Positions 9,266 to 18,072 of a stretch of 64,000 bases of DNA are shown here, piece after piece; position 1 is the first letter of the stretch; each line of letters begins with the position of its first letter. The translations under genes and the position numbers were made by a program. This DNA comes from Mycobacteriaceae bacterium (GTDB taxonomy: Bacteria; Actinomycetota; Actinomycetes; Mycobacteriales; Mycobacteriaceae), in NCBI GenBank assembly GCA_019749805.1, contig JAIEPH010000023.1, positions 27,084 through 91,083 on the forward strand. The letters are read 5' to 3'. The notes beneath the pieces are model-generated. The model had not been told where the DNA came from. It saw only the letters and a program-made list of their open reading frames with translations, and searched no databases.

Positions 9266-10618
9266 TCACGGTGGTGTGGGTCCCCGTGACGGCGGTGGCG
9301 GGACCCCGGGATATAGGGGCGTTCCGTCGGGGCCGTACTGGGGTGCGCCGTAGGGCGGCGCACCGGGGTAGGGCATGGGACCGGGCGCCGGGCCGCCCGG
9401 GTAGCGGATACTCGGCGGTTCGGGGACCGCCCGAGTCACCGGGAAGTAGTTGGCGTACCCGGGGAATCCGATGCCGGGATTGGGCCGCCAATCCAATCCG
9501 GTGCCGAAGCCGGTGTTGGCGATCAGCTGTCTCACCGGGAAGTTCTGGGCGACGTCGGGGAGCGAGCCGCACCCGGGCTTGCCTCCTTCCCCGCCCTTAG
9601 CAGCGTTGATGGGCAAGTTTTTCGGATACCGGTACGGGTCGTATCCCGGCAACAGCTCAGCGTCCATGATGAGAGACTTGCCGTTTCCGCCAAGCATGTC
9701 GGCATAGCCGGAGTCCAGAGTGGTCTTGGCGCCGACGATCAAGCAGGTGAGCTCGGGGTTGTACTTCATAAGCAAGTTCGTCGTGGGTTCCAGCAGGTTG
9801 ACCGCAGTCACCAGGTTGTCTTTGCTGGCCCCTAGCAGGTCCACTCCGCTGCGCGACAGCCCCACTACGTTGAGCAGCAGCGCATCGAGTTGCTGGGCAT
9901 GGCTGGTGACTGTCGCGCTGGTGGTGGTCGCGGCGGCCAGGGTGTCGATGATGTTCTTTGCCGCGGCGCTGTAGGTGTCGCTCACACCTTTAAGCGCGCG
10001 GAAGTCCTCGCGCAGAGTGTCTGTGCGCGGATTCAGCTGCAGCAGAACCTGATTGCTCGCGGTGATCGCTTCGCCGATCCTGTCGCCCTGTCCTCTCACG
10101 CCCTCGGCAAGCGCGCTGAGTACAGCATTCAGCTTGAACGGGTCGATCGCCTTGATCAGCTGCACCGCGTTTTGAAACACGGTGTTGACCTCGGTGGCGA
10201 CGTTCAATGATCTCAGCACCGCTCCCGCGGACAGCCGCTGTGGGCTTGGGTTGGGTGGGTAGACGAGGTCGACGTACTTCGCCCCGAACAGGGATATCGA
10301 TTGGATTCGCGCCTCGACGTTGGCCGGGATGTATTGAATCTGGGCAGGGTCAATGTCCAGCTGGATGCGGGTCGAGTCTCCGCCGCCGACAGAACTGACG
10401 CGGCCGACCTGCACCCCGCGCATCTTCACGCGGGAGTTGGGCTCCAGCACCAGACCGGAGCGGTCCGCTGTCAGAGTCACCGTCACGCTTGGGGTGAACG
10501 TCCTGTTGAACATGGTCAGACTTAGCACCACCGCCGCGACGATGCCCACGACGAGCAACATCGCCCACCATTCAGGGGAGATCCGACGAGCGCCCATACC
10601 GTCTGCCATATGCGTCAC
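9266..10618 (-). CDS. mceA: Mce family protein MceA
   Basis: 450 residues. One N-terminal membrane helix (WWAMLLVVGIVAAVVLSLTM), the MCE domain (NSRVKMRGVQVGRVSSVGGG) and a helical domain are followed by a Pro/Gly/Tyr-rich tail (YPGGPAPGPMPYPGAPPYG). The ATG overlaps the yrbEB stop as ATGA. It is the first of six Mce subunits encoded directly after the two permeases, the invariant order of mycobacterial mce operons. Confidence 0.94.
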   Translation of the reverse strand: MTHMADGMGARRISPEWWAMLLVVGIVAAVVLSLTMFNRTFTPSVTVTLTADRSGLVLEPNSRVKMRGVQVGRVSSVGGGDSTRIQLDIDPAQIQYIPANVEARIQSISLFGAKYVDLVYPPNPSPQRLSAGAVLRSLNVATEVNTVFQNAVQLIKAIDPFKLNAVLSALAEGVRGQGDRIGEAITASNQVLLQLNPRTDTLREDFRALKGVSDTYSAAAKNIIDTLAAATTTSATVTSHAQQLDALLLNVVGLSRSGVDLLGASKDNLVTAVNLLEPTTNLLMKYNPELTCLIVGAKTTLDSGYADMLGGNGKSLIMDAELLPGYDPYRYPKNLPINAAKGGEGGKPGCGSLPDVAQNFPVRQLIANTGFGTGLDWRPNPGIGFPGYANYFPVTRAVPEPPSIRYPGGPAPGPMPYPGAPPYGAPQYGPDGTPLYPGVPPPPSRGPTPP

Positions 10619-11472
10619 CCCGCGTAGTTGAAGTTGCCGGTCTGGCCGTAGAGAGCCAGGGTGACTAACAGAATCACCATTTGAGACGCGATCAGTGAGG
10701 TCCGGGTCGCGCGCCCGACCGCTTCGCCCACGCCCGCGGGCCCGCCGGTGGCGTTAAGTCCGTAGTACGTGTGGATCAACATGATCACCAGCACTTCGGC
10801 GACCGTGACGGCGAAGGAGAAGAACACAGCCTGCGGACTGAGAAAGGTGTCGAAGTAGTGGTCGAATACTCCGGGCCCTTGCCCGTAAAAAGCGGTGGTG
10901 ATGACCCGTACCGAGAAGAACGACATCAACAAGGCCACGCAATACAGTGGAATGACCACGATCATGCCGGCGAGCAAACGGGTGGAGGCCAGATAGGCGA
11001 TGGGCCGGATGCCCATCACCGCTAGCGCGTCGACCTCCTCGTTGATTTTCATTGCGCCCAGCTGCGCGGTGGTACCAGCACCGATCGTCGCGGCGAACGC
11101 GAAGGCGGAGCTGGCCGGGGTTACCAGCCGAACGTTGACGAAGGCAGAGGTGAAGCCCGCCAACGCTTCCACGCCGACTTGAGACATCTGGTTGTAGGCC
11201 TGACTTGCGAGGGCGCCGCTGGTCGATATGTTCAAGAAGGCAACGACCGCCACGGTGCCACCAACCACCGCTAAGGATCCCGCTCCGAGACCGATCGCGG
11301 CGATCTGGCGCAGCAATTCAGCCCGATAAATACCCACCGCCTGCACTATCGAGGCGACCGACTGCCCGTAGAAGTGAGCCTGATCGCCGAGATCTCTCCA
11401 CTTGGCCCTCCACTGACTCAAAGAGCGGGCGGTGCCGGGAAACCGCTGCCGAAAGACAACGCCGGCGCTCAT
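10615..11472 (-). CDS. yrbEB: YrbEB, MlaE-family ABC permease of the Mce transporter
   Basis: 285 residues with five or so hydrophobic segments and the family signature around INEEVDALAVMGIRPIAYL, which matches the E-E-x-D-A-x-x-x-x-G of MlaE permeases. YrbEA and YrbEB form the inner-membrane permease pair that works with an Mkl-type ATPase encoded elsewhere. The start overlaps the yrbEA stop as ATGA and the stop overlaps mceA as ATGA. Confidence 0.94.
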   Translation of the reverse strand: MSAGVVFRQRFPGTARSLSQWRAKWRDLGDQAHFYGQSVASIVQAVGIYRAELLRQIAAIGLGAGSLAVVGGTVAVVAFLNISTSGALASQAYNQMSQVGVEALAGFTSAFVNVRLVTPASSAFAFAATIGAGTTAQLGAMKINEEVDALAVMGIRPIAYLASTRLLAGMIVVIPLYCVALLMSFFSVRVITTAFYGQGPGVFDHYFDTFLSPQAVFFSFAVTVAEVLVIMLIHTYYGLNATGGPAGVGEAVGRATRTSLIASQMVILLVTLALYGQTGNFNYAG

Positions 11473-12278
11473 TTCGTGACCTCGAACCCGACCGCAGTGA
11501 CGATGGCATTGACGACGAACAGCAACAAGAAGGCAATGACAACGGTTTCGTTGACCGCGTTACCCACACCGGCCGCGCCTTTTTGCACCCGCAAGCCTTG
11601 GTAGCAGGCGATCAGACCTGCCACGAAACCGAACAGCGTGGCCTTGACGAGAGACACGAGGACATCGCTGAGACCGGTGAGCAGCGTCATACTGGCAACG
11701 AATGACCCGGGAGTCACGTGCTGGAAGTACACCGAGAACAAGAAAGCGCCCAAGAGACCAGTCACGGTCACGACAGATGACAGGAGCACCGCGACCGTCG
11801 TCGTCGCCAGCACCCTGGGGACGACAAGGGAATGGATCGGGTCAAGCCCCAGGACCCGCATCGCATCGACTTCCTCGCGGATGGTGCGCGACCCGAGATC
11901 GGCGCACATCGCCGAAGCGCCCGCACCCGCCACGACGAGAACGGTGACGAAGGGGCCGATCTGGTTGACCGCGCCCAAGGCTGCGCCGGTTCCTGAGAAG
12001 TCGGCGGCGCCGAATTCGCTGAGCAACGTGTTGAAGGTGAATGACGTGAGGACAACGAGGGGAATCGACAACGTCAGCGCGGGAACCACAGAAACCCGCG
12101 CCACGAACCATGTTTGGAAGAGGAACTCGCGCCATTGGAACGGTGGCTTGACCATCGCGACGAGCATGTCCAGCGTCATCGCGTAGAGCCCGCCAATAAT
12201 GCTGAGTGGTTTCAGCGCTTTGACGTCAGCCGCTGTCGGGAAGGCTGCGACCGTGTTACGGAGGGAAAAGCGCTTCAC
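11469..12278 (-). CDS. yrbEA: YrbEA, MlaE-family ABC permease of the Mce transporter
   Basis: 269 residues, multi-span, with the MlaE signature IREEVDAMRVLGLDPIHSL and a C-terminal N-E-T-V-V-I-A-F-L-L-L-F-V-V-N-A-I-V-T-A helix. It is the first gene of the mce locus. A 133-bp gap separates it from the intradiol-dioxygenase-like gene upstream on the same strand. No TCTG-N5-CAGA operator and no clear promoter is visible in that gap, so read-through from the oxygenase genes is possible. Confidence 0.94.
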   Translation of the reverse strand: MKRFSLRNTVAAFPTAADVKALKPLSIIGGLYAMTLDMLVAMVKPPFQWREFLFQTWFVARVSVVPALTLSIPLVVLTSFTFNTLLSEFGAADFSGTGAALGAVNQIGPFVTVLVVAGAGASAMCADLGSRTIREEVDAMRVLGLDPIHSLVVPRVLATTTVAVLLSSVVTVTGLLGAFLFSVYFQHVTPGSFVASMTLLTGLSDVLVSLVKATLFGFVAGLIACYQGLRVQKGAAGVGNAVNETVVIAFLLLFVVNAIVTAVGFEVTK

Positions 12279-12411
12279 TCGAAGACCCCATTACCGTGCT
12301 GAGGTGCGCCTCCGGGACCGTCGGCGTCGCCGCGGCCACGCCGACGCCAACAGCATCGCCAGAATGCGTCCATGACAGCCGGTACGGCGAGGCCGCATCG
12401 CCCCAAAACGT

Positions 12412-12930
12412 TCACGTCACTGCTCCCTGGCGCGACTCATCAGAGGTTTCAGCCGTCACGCAAATTGCTGGCCGCAGTGTGATGTCGAAACGAAGTCCGA
12501 TGTCGTCGCGGGTCGTGATAAGGGCTTGCCGCTGCTCGGCGGGCAAGCGGCGCAGCAGGGAGTCTTTGGCGAGATGGCACCCCGGAAGGTAGGCGCGGGT
12601 GATCAGCCGATCGAGACCCCCCCGGGCTTCTACTGATACCGCTATGAACGGTGCTGATCCGTGCTCAGGTGCTTGAGGCGGCACCATTTTCACGCTGTAT
12701 CGACCCTGCTGGTCGGTGATGACGCACGTCGGTCGAGCATTAATCCAGCCGTCGCTCCGAAGCAGTCCGGTCTTTTCCACCGCGTTGTTGTCGTCGCCCG
12801 CGGAAAGCCAGGTCTCGATCAAGGCGTCAGGAACTGGTCGACCATCTTCACCGGTGATCACCCCGTGAAACTGAATGGCCCCGGAGGCGCCGGCCCTCCG
12901 GTCCCAACGCCACCGCGAAGCAGCTGCCAT
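12412..12930 (-). CDS. Intradiol ring-cleavage dioxygenase-like protein (PcaG-like, orphan)
   Basis: 172 residues. The stretch GEDGRPVPDALIETW, followed by T-D-Q-Q-G-R-Y and then V-E-A-R-G-G-L-D-R-L-I-T-R-A-Y, matches the beta-sandwich of intradiol dioxygenases and is closest in style to the alpha subunit (PcaG) of protocatechuate 3,4-dioxygenase. The Tyr/His iron-ligand pattern of the catalytic beta subunit is not seen. The protein is shorter at the N-terminus than PcaG, and no PcaH partner is encoded nearby. The ATG lies immediately after the SCP2 stop at 12933. It may be a structural or binding protein derived from PcaG, or a partner for a subunit encoded elsewhere; its activity is uncertain. 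Confidence 0.65.
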   Translation of the reverse strand: MAAASRWRWDRRAGASGAIQFHGVITGEDGRPVPDALIETWLSAGDDNNAVEKTGLLRSDGWINARPTCVITDQQGRYSVKMVPPQAPEHGSAPFIAVSVEARGGLDRLITRAYLPGCHLAKDSLLRRLPAEQRQALITTRDDIGLRFDITLRPAICVTAETSDESRQGAVT

Positions 12931-12932
12931 CC

Positions 12933-13331
12933 TCAGTCTCCCCAGACGAGTCCGTCGACCTGGCCTACGAGGCGGAGTCCGGCGCCGAGCACCGCCATGT
13001 TCGCCATCGCCACCTTGATCGGGCCCACGAATTTGATCTTGCGCGTTGCGATGGCGTTCGCTATGCCTAGCTCGCCATCCGCGACCCGGTGCCAGACGCT
13101 CGCGGTTGCAGTCAGAACAAAGTCCGGCTTTCGCCCTTCGATCTGCACCCCGCCGTAGACGGCCTCACCATCGGTGATCTCCAACTGTGAGACCTGATCG
13201 TCGGCGTCCTGAACTCGCCATTCGATCAGCATGCTCAACTCTTTGGCACCCTGCCGGATTTCGGCCGAGTCGTTCCACAGGTCGCGGTACGCGCGTGCCC
13301 ACGCGGGCGACATCAACGCAACGGCAGTCAT
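12933..13331 (-). CDS. SCP2-like sterol-carrier-fold protein
   Basis: 132 residues from the ATG at 13331 with AAGGAAAGGA just upstream; the longer ORF to 13556 runs back into the previous gene. The fold cues are an amphipathic N-terminal helix (SPAWARAYRDLWNDSAEI), beta strands with I-T-D-G-E-A-V-Y-G-G, and F-V-L-T-A-T-A-S-V-W-H-R-V followed by G-P-I-K-V-A-M-A-N-M. This pattern is the SCP2 sterol-transfer family, which binds hydrophobic ligands in a closed pocket. It sits between a Rieske oxygenase pair and the mce locus; carrying or presenting a hydrophobic intermediate is inferred. A second copy of the same type is at 27092-27478. Confidence 0.7.
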   Translation of the reverse strand: MTAVALMSPAWARAYRDLWNDSAEIRQGAKELSMLIEWRVQDADDQVSQLEITDGEAVYGGVQIEGRKPDFVLTATASVWHRVADGELGIANAIATRKIKFVGPIKVAMANMAVLGAGLRLVGQVDGLVWGD

Positions 13332-13359
13332 TTTCGAATCCTTTCCTTCGGTCGACGAG

Positions 13360-13854
13360 TCAAACGGGGTACACCAGATAGCGCGGCGGAGTGTTGTCCA
13401 CCACCACGAATTTCTGCTGAAACAGCGCGGTTTCGTCGTCAAGGACCACGACATCTTCGCTGTAGCCACTGACCAAGATCCCGGGCTCGCCGGAGGAGCC
13501 GGTGTAGGCGACGAGGACGTTGGACCGTACCGCCCAGCGGTCTTCGCCGAGCTCACGCATCGCCGTACGCTGCTGAACGTGGCGGGTGTCGTAAGGTTCG
13601 ACCGTGCCCGCCCAGACCTCCTGGATCATCTTCACGCGGTCGGTCAGCCGTTCTCGGCAATCGTCCATCATGTACGCCAGCGGCAGCCCCTCACGGACGT
13701 TCTCCATCGCGCGCACCTCGTAGGCACATTCCGGCGCGAACAGCGCCAGCCACGCGGTGAAGTCTCGCTCGTCGACTGCGCGCGCGTAGGCTCCCAGCAG
13801 TTCGTCCACCAGGTAAGCGGCACGTGCCCGCCGATCTTCGATGCTCGATGTCAA
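13360..13854 (-). CDS. Ring-hydroxylating dioxygenase small (beta) subunit
   Basis: About 164 residues. The NTF2/SnoaL-like fold of dioxygenase beta subunits is recognisable: D-E-R-D-F-T-A-W-L-A-L-F-A-P-E-C-A-Y-E-V near the N-terminus, then T-R-H-V-Q-Q-R-T, and a C-terminal strand ending P-P-R-Y-L-V-Y-P-V. The start is taken as the TTG at 13854, which overlaps the large-subunit stop as TTGA; a TTG one codon earlier with AGGAGG 10 bases upstream is equally possible. Beta subunits stabilise the alpha3beta3 hexamer. This pair has alpha-then-beta order, unlike the 18-20 kb pair. Confidence 0.85.
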   Translation of the reverse strand: MTSSIEDRRARAAYLVDELLGAYARAVDERDFTAWLALFAPECAYEVRAMENVREGLPLAYMMDDCRERLTDRVKMIQEVWAGTVEPYDTRHVQQRTAMRELGEDRWAVRSNVLVAYTGSSGEPGILVSGYSEDVVVLDDETALFQQKFVVVDNTPPRYLVYPV

Positions 13855-15032
13855 CAAAACTCCATCACCTCCTGGTAGTGCGCCCACCAGCCGGTGTTGG
13901 CGACCTCATCGTTCTGCGACGACTCCGACAATGGTCGGCCGACGCCGGCGACAAACCGCTGATAGCCGCCGTCACGCGCGGTCGCCTGCACGCGGTTGTA
14001 GACGGCGGCGTCCTCGATACTGATGAAGCCGCTCGGCCCGAGGAGGTTCGACGACTGGCGTACTCGGTGGCGTGCGAAATCCTCGCTGTCACTGGCGTGG
14101 CCAAAGAACGTGTATCGCACCTCGGTTCGATCAACCCCGAGTGGGCGGGCGTACCGGATGTTGATCGTGTCAACGTGACGCACGATCCCCGTGACCGGCC
14201 GTAACGCGATCACGCGGGCTCGGCTGTCGTCGCCCTTCCGCGTGACCACACTCGGGTCTGCCAGGAAGCCGTTGTCCACGTAGGGTTGCGCATCGTACAG
14301 AATCGACATGTGCCCGTAGGGCTCGCTGACCAGCACGTTTCCGCTGCCGCCCTGCCAGTTGAGCAGTTTGAACGCGCTGTGCAGCAGCGGCGCATGGTAG
14401 GGATCGTTGTCGATGTAGGTCTTCCAATTACTCTGAAACACCACCGTCTGGTAGCCCAGCAGCGTCAAGTCCCCGTCATCGAGCATGCAGTCGCGCAACG
14501 GATTAGCGCTATCGCCGAGGTAATCGTCGAACGGCGGCGGCTCATCGGCCATGCTGACGAAGATCAACCCCCACGACTCGACTACGTGCAGCTCTCGTAG
14601 GCCGTAGTCCTCCTCGCGGAAGTCGGGGCGAAACTGCATGCGGCGTGGCGCGCCTGCGAACCGGCCGTCATTGTTGAAGAGCCACCGGTGGTACGGACAC
14701 TCGAATCGCTCCGCCACCCCGCACCGGCGCTGCTCCAGCAGCGTTCCCCGATGGGCGCAGGAGTTGACGAACACGCGGATGCGGTCATCGCCGTCCCGCA
14801 CCATCAGCAGCGGCACGTCGGCTAGCCATCTCGTCCGGAAGGCGTTGCGCTCGGCCAGCTCGGCCCGGTGCGCGATCGGATGCCAGTAGGGGCCATAGAA
14901 GATGCGGGTGAGCTCTTCCCGGTAGACGTCGGGGTCGCTGAACACCTCCTTGGGAATGTCCGCGGCAGAGGTGAACCGTTTCCGGATCGCCGGCTGTACA
15001 TGGTCGAACTCCAGCGTCGGTCCAAGCTTCAC
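13851..15032 (-). CDS. Ring-hydroxylating dioxygenase large (alpha) subunit, Rieske type
   Basis: 393 residues from a GTG that overlaps the previous stop as GTGA. The Rieske [2Fe-2S] ligands are C92-x-H94 (NSCAHRG) and C112-x-x-H115 (CPYHRW). The mononuclear iron site is seen as D-N-D-P-Y-H-A-P-L-L-H. The enzyme adds O2 to an aromatic ring to give a cis-dihydrodiol, or demethylates/monohydroxylates in some subfamilies. It differs clearly from the naphthalene-class subunits at 18 and 34 kb; a carboxylated or smaller aromatic substrate is possible. It would need a ferredoxin and reductase; candidates are at 31-32.5 kb and 45.6-47.2 kb. Confidence 0.9.
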   Translation of the reverse strand: MKLGPTLEFDHVQPAIRKRFTSAADIPKEVFSDPDVYREELTRIFYGPYWHPIAHRAELAERNAFRTRWLADVPLLMVRDGDDRIRVFVNSCAHRGTLLEQRRCGVAERFECPYHRWLFNNDGRFAGAPRRMQFRPDFREEDYGLRELHVVESWGLIFVSMADEPPPFDDYLGDSANPLRDCMLDDGDLTLLGYQTVVFQSNWKTYIDNDPYHAPLLHSAFKLLNWQGGSGNVLVSEPYGHMSILYDAQPYVDNGFLADPSVVTRKGDDSRARVIALRPVTGIVRHVDTINIRYARPLGVDRTEVRYTFFGHASDSEDFARHRVRQSSNLLGPSGFISIEDAAVYNRVQATARDGGYQRFVAGVGRPLSESSQNDEVANTGWWAHYQEVMEFC

Positions 15033-16132
15033 TGCGCTGTTCCTTTCTTCGGCGTCGCGATGTGGGTGATCGCGCCGAGCCCGTCGGCGAGGCACTTCCA
15101 GGTGTGGCCCTCGTCTTCCGACACGTAAAGTCCACCCGCCGTGGTGCCGTGGTACAGCAGCAGCTCGCCGCCATCAGTGAGCTCGCCCTCCAGCGCCCAG
15201 ACCATGTCGAACAAGCCGCGGTCGTCCGCGCTATCCAGCCGTACCCAGGAGGCGCCACCGTCGTTGCTGCGGAAGAATCCCACGTCGGCGCCGCGGCGTC
15301 GGCGCAGTTTGGACGGCGACAGGAAATAGACGTTGCCGTTGAGCACGCCCATCACCAGCCGGCGCACTGCGGCCCACTTCGGTGGGATGCCGTCGGCCGC
15401 GGCGAGGAACACCACGTCGGGGTCGGCGGGATGCACCACGATCGCGTCTTCGGTGTAGTTGCGCTCGCCAAGTCCGGTGTTGGACTGCACCCAGCTCGAT
15501 CCGCGGTCGGTGCTGCGGTAAATGCCCTTGCCGCCGCGGTAAGGCTTCGTGTCCTGGCCGGTGGTGACGATGAGCCGGTCGGGAGCATCCGGGTGCAGGA
15601 CCACGCGGTGGATGTCGTGACCGAGGCCATCGATCTCCTCCCACGTCTGTCCCCGGTCCCGGGTGACCAGGAGGGAGCCGACTTCAATGCCGGCGTAGAC
15701 GACGTCGGCTTCGCGTGGGTGCACGGCGATGGTACGGACGTGCGCGATTCCCGGGCGGATGGGAAAACTCCACCTTTTCGCTTCCGGTACGCCGAGTAGG
15801 TCTCCGCACTCGGCCCAGGTCCCGTCTTGCCACCGCAGCAAGTGCGCTGGTTCAGTTCCGGCGTAGAGCGCGTTGGGTGTGTGCGGGTCGAACGCCAGGG
15901 CGCGCACGTCGCGGTGGGCGAGGCCATCGCCGAGGTCAGTCCAGTGGTCTGCGCCCGCGGTGGCCAGAAACACGCCGTGCTTGTGGACGGCGACGGCGAC
16001 GCGCTCGTCCTGAACAGCCATGGCCATGACCTGCCCCGGCAACTCGGGCCAGGCCCGGGCCTTGCCGTCGCCGGACACGGTGAACACACCGCGGCTTGTC
16101 GCGGCGACGACCATCAAGCCTCCCTCACTCAC
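15029..16132 (-). CDS. BNR/Asp-box beta-propeller protein
   Basis: 367 residues with at least four Asp-box repeats (T-R-D-R-G-Q-T-W, S-T-D-R-G-S-S-W, S-N-D-G-G-A-S-W, S-E-D-E-G-H-T-W) spread over the chain, as in sialidase/sortilin/photosystem-assembly type propellers. No signal peptide or membrane segment is seen, so it is probably cytoplasmic. The GTG start overlaps the alcohol dehydrogenase stop as GTGA; an ATG at 16114 with GGGAGG upstream is an alternative. Its stop overlaps the Rieske alpha gene as GTGA. Such proteins recur in actinobacterial oxygenase operons without an assigned role; assembly or scaffold function is only a guess. Confidence 0.78.
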   Translation of the reverse strand: MSEGGLMVVAATSRGVFTVSGDGKARAWPELPGQVMAMAVQDERVAVAVHKHGVFLATAGADHWTDLGDGLAHRDVRALAFDPHTPNALYAGTEPAHLLRWQDGTWAECGDLLGVPEAKRWSFPIRPGIAHVRTIAVHPREADVVYAGIEVGSLLVTRDRGQTWEEIDGLGHDIHRVVLHPDAPDRLIVTTGQDTKPYRGGKGIYRSTDRGSSWVQSNTGLGERNYTEDAIVVHPADPDVVFLAAADGIPPKWAAVRRLVMGVLNGNVYFLSPSKLRRRRGADVGFFRSNDGGASWVRLDSADDRGLFDMVWALEGELTDGGELLLYHGTTAGGLYVSEDEGHTWKCLADGLGAITHIATPKKGTAQ

Positions 16133-17154
16133 GGCTTCACCAGCACCTTGACCAAACCCTCCCGGCCCTCTAATAGCCCACCCAATCCATCCTTGACGGC
16201 GCGGTCCAGCGGGATTCGAGCGGTGATCTGCGGCGTTAACGCGAGTTTTCCGTCAGCGATCAGGGCGAGAACAGCCGGGAAATCGTCGAACATGTCGTAA
16301 CCGAAAACCATCCGGAGCTCTATCTCCTTGAGCAGATGGCGGTTGACATCCAGCGTGGCCGCACCGGCCCATGACGACATCTCCATGAAGCGGCCTTGTT
16401 TGCGAAGGCAGTCCAGGCCTTGTGTGAATGCCTCCGCGCTGCCCGCCACATGGAAGACGACGTCCACCCCGACGCCCCGTGTCTCCTCCAAAATTCGCGC
16501 GGTGGTCCCGGGGTCATTCGGATCGAGCACCAACGTCGCACCGAGGTCGCGCGCCAGGCTGCCGCGTACGCCGCTTGGCTCTGTGACGTAGATTCGCGCA
16601 GCTCCGGCTGCGCGTGCGCACTGGATCACGGTGAGCCCGAGTGCCCCGGCGCCGAGGACCATCACCGTTTCGCCGAGGAGCAGTTTCGCTCGCCGCACCG
16701 CGTGGAACGCCACCGCCGTCGGCTCGGTCAGCGCCGCCACCTCGAGGTCCACCACGTCCGGCACTCGGACCGCGAGCCGAGATGGCACTGCGACGTAGTT
16801 CGCCAAGCCCCCGTTTCGGGTGAAGCCGATCCACCCTGGGCGCTGGCACAAGTGATAGAGCGCCCGGTGGCAATAGTGGCAGCTCCCGCAGAAGTCCATC
16901 GGAATCACCGCGGCGCCCTCGCCAATGCGGGATTGGTCGATGCCCGCTCCAACCTCAACGATCCGGCCCGAGATTTCGTGGCCGAGCACCACTGGCGGCT
17001 GCGAGAAGGTAGGCCCCGCGACAAACTCGTGGAGGTCAGTTCCACACAGTCCGGTCGCCGCCACCTCGATGATGACCTCACCGGCCTGCGGCGCCGGGTC
17101 TGGCACCGATGTCAGCCCGACGTCGTTGTTGCCGTTCAGAACGATCGCTTCCAT
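16129..17154 (-). CDS. Zinc-dependent alcohol dehydrogenase (MDR superfamily)
   Basis: 341 residues. Catalytic zinc ligands are visible in G-L-C-G-T-D and G-H-E; the structural zinc Cys set is C-G-S-C-H-Y-C-H-R-A-L-Y-H-L-C. The Rossmann motif is V-L-G-A-G-A-L-G. It resembles threonine/butanediol-type dehydrogenases and should oxidise a secondary alcohol or diol with NAD(P). It is coupled to the beta-propeller gene downstream (GTGA). A role in oxidising a hydroxylated aromatic side chain or dihydrodiol is inferred. Confidence 0.88.
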   Translation of the reverse strand: MEAIVLNGNNDVGLTSVPDPAPQAGEVIIEVAATGLCGTDLHEFVAGPTFSQPPVVLGHEISGRIVEVGAGIDQSRIGEGAAVIPMDFCGSCHYCHRALYHLCQRPGWIGFTRNGGLANYVAVPSRLAVRVPDVVDLEVAALTEPTAVAFHAVRRAKLLLGETVMVLGAGALGLTVIQCARAAGAARIYVTEPSGVRGSLARDLGATLVLDPNDPGTTARILEETRGVGVDVVFHVAGSAEAFTQGLDCLRKQGRFMEMSSWAGAATLDVNRHLLKEIELRMVFGYDMFDDFPAVLALIADGKLALTPQITARIPLDRAVKDGLGGLLEGREGLVKVLVKP

Positions 17155-17211
17155 CTCAGCCCGCGGCGCTTTCGTGGGTCCGGCGACGATTCCAATGGTT
17201 AGGGACCATGC

Positions 17212-18072
17212 TCATACCGCCTCGAACGCCCGGAAAGTGACGCCGGCGGTCATGCCTCCGTCGACCGGCAGCACGGCACCAGTGATGTAGGACGCCTCGG
17301 GCGAGGCAAGAAACACAGCCGGTGCAGCGATCTCGTCTGGTCCTGCGAAACGCTGCATCGCGCAGAGGTCAACCATCATCGAGGCGTGTTCGGGGTGCTC
17401 GGCCAGGAACCGTTCGATCCTCGGCGTACGGGTGCCCCCAGGGGCGATCGCGTTCACGCGGATGTTGTCGCGAGCGAAGTCGAGGGCCATGTTTTTCGTG
17501 AGCAGCACGACCCCGCCTTTGCTCGCGCTGTAGGCGGAGCACCTGTTCTCGGCCAGAATCCCGGCCGTCGATGCGACGTTAACGATCGATCCGCCGCCAC
17601 GCTGGCGTAGCAAGGGGATTACGGGTTTGGACATCTGAAAGACACTGCCGAGGTTCATGTCGATCTGGCTGCGCCACTGCTCCTCGCTGATCTCCTCAAC
17701 ATTGCGGGCCAGGCTCCCGCCGACGACGTTGAACAGTGAGTCGAGCCGCCCGAACTCGGTCATTGTCCGTTCGACGACACCGTTGGCGACCTCGCGGAGG
17801 CAAACGTCGCCGGCGACGCCGCAAACTGCCGCGCCGGACTCGGCCAATTCGGCCACGGCGGCATCGAGACCCTCGCCGTCGGTGTCGGCCATGACACAGC
17901 ACCCACCTTCGCGGCACCACCGCATGGCGATCGCCTTACCGATCCCCGCCGCGGCGGCGGTGACGATCGCGACCCGGCGGTCCCCCGCCGTCACGGCACT
18001 CACGCGGCGCCGATCGTTGGACGGGCGCATTTCGCGCACAGCCTGGGTAACAGGTTCATCAAGCACGCCCAC
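17212..18072 (-). CDS. Short-chain dehydrogenase/reductase
   Basis: 286 residues at most. T-A-A-A-A-G-I-G replaces the usual TGxxxGIG; N-V-V-G and the active site Ser (V-N-V-A-S-T) with Y-S-A-S-K are intact. The last third, with the G-A-V-L-P-V-D-G-G end, is typical. The start is uncertain: a GTG at 18072 overlaps the Rieske stop by 14 bases, and an ATG at 18030 is also plausible; neither has a strong Shine-Dalgarno. Directly downstream of the PAH-class dioxygenase large subunit, it is a good candidate for a cis-dihydrodiol dehydrogenase, though its substrate is not proven by sequence. Confidence 0.87.
   Translation of the reverse strand: MGVLDEPVTQAVREMRPSNDRRRVSAVTAGDRRVAIVTAAAAGIGKAIAMRWCREGGCCVMADTDGEGLDAAVAELAESGAAVCGVAGDVCLREVANGVVERTMTEFGRLDSLFNVVGGSLARNVEEISEEQWRSQIDMNLGSVFQMSKPVIPLLRQRGGGSIVNVASTAGILAENRCSAYSASKGGVVLLTKNMALDFARDNIRVNAIAPGGTRTPRIERFLAEHPEHASMMVDLCAMQRFAGPDEIAAPAVFLASPEASYITGAVLPVDGGMTAGVTFRAFEAV

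Noticed and set aside
8182..9600. 472-codon plus-strand frame opposite mceB and mceA
   Set aside because: It mirrors the third-position GC bias of the mce genes and has no family features.
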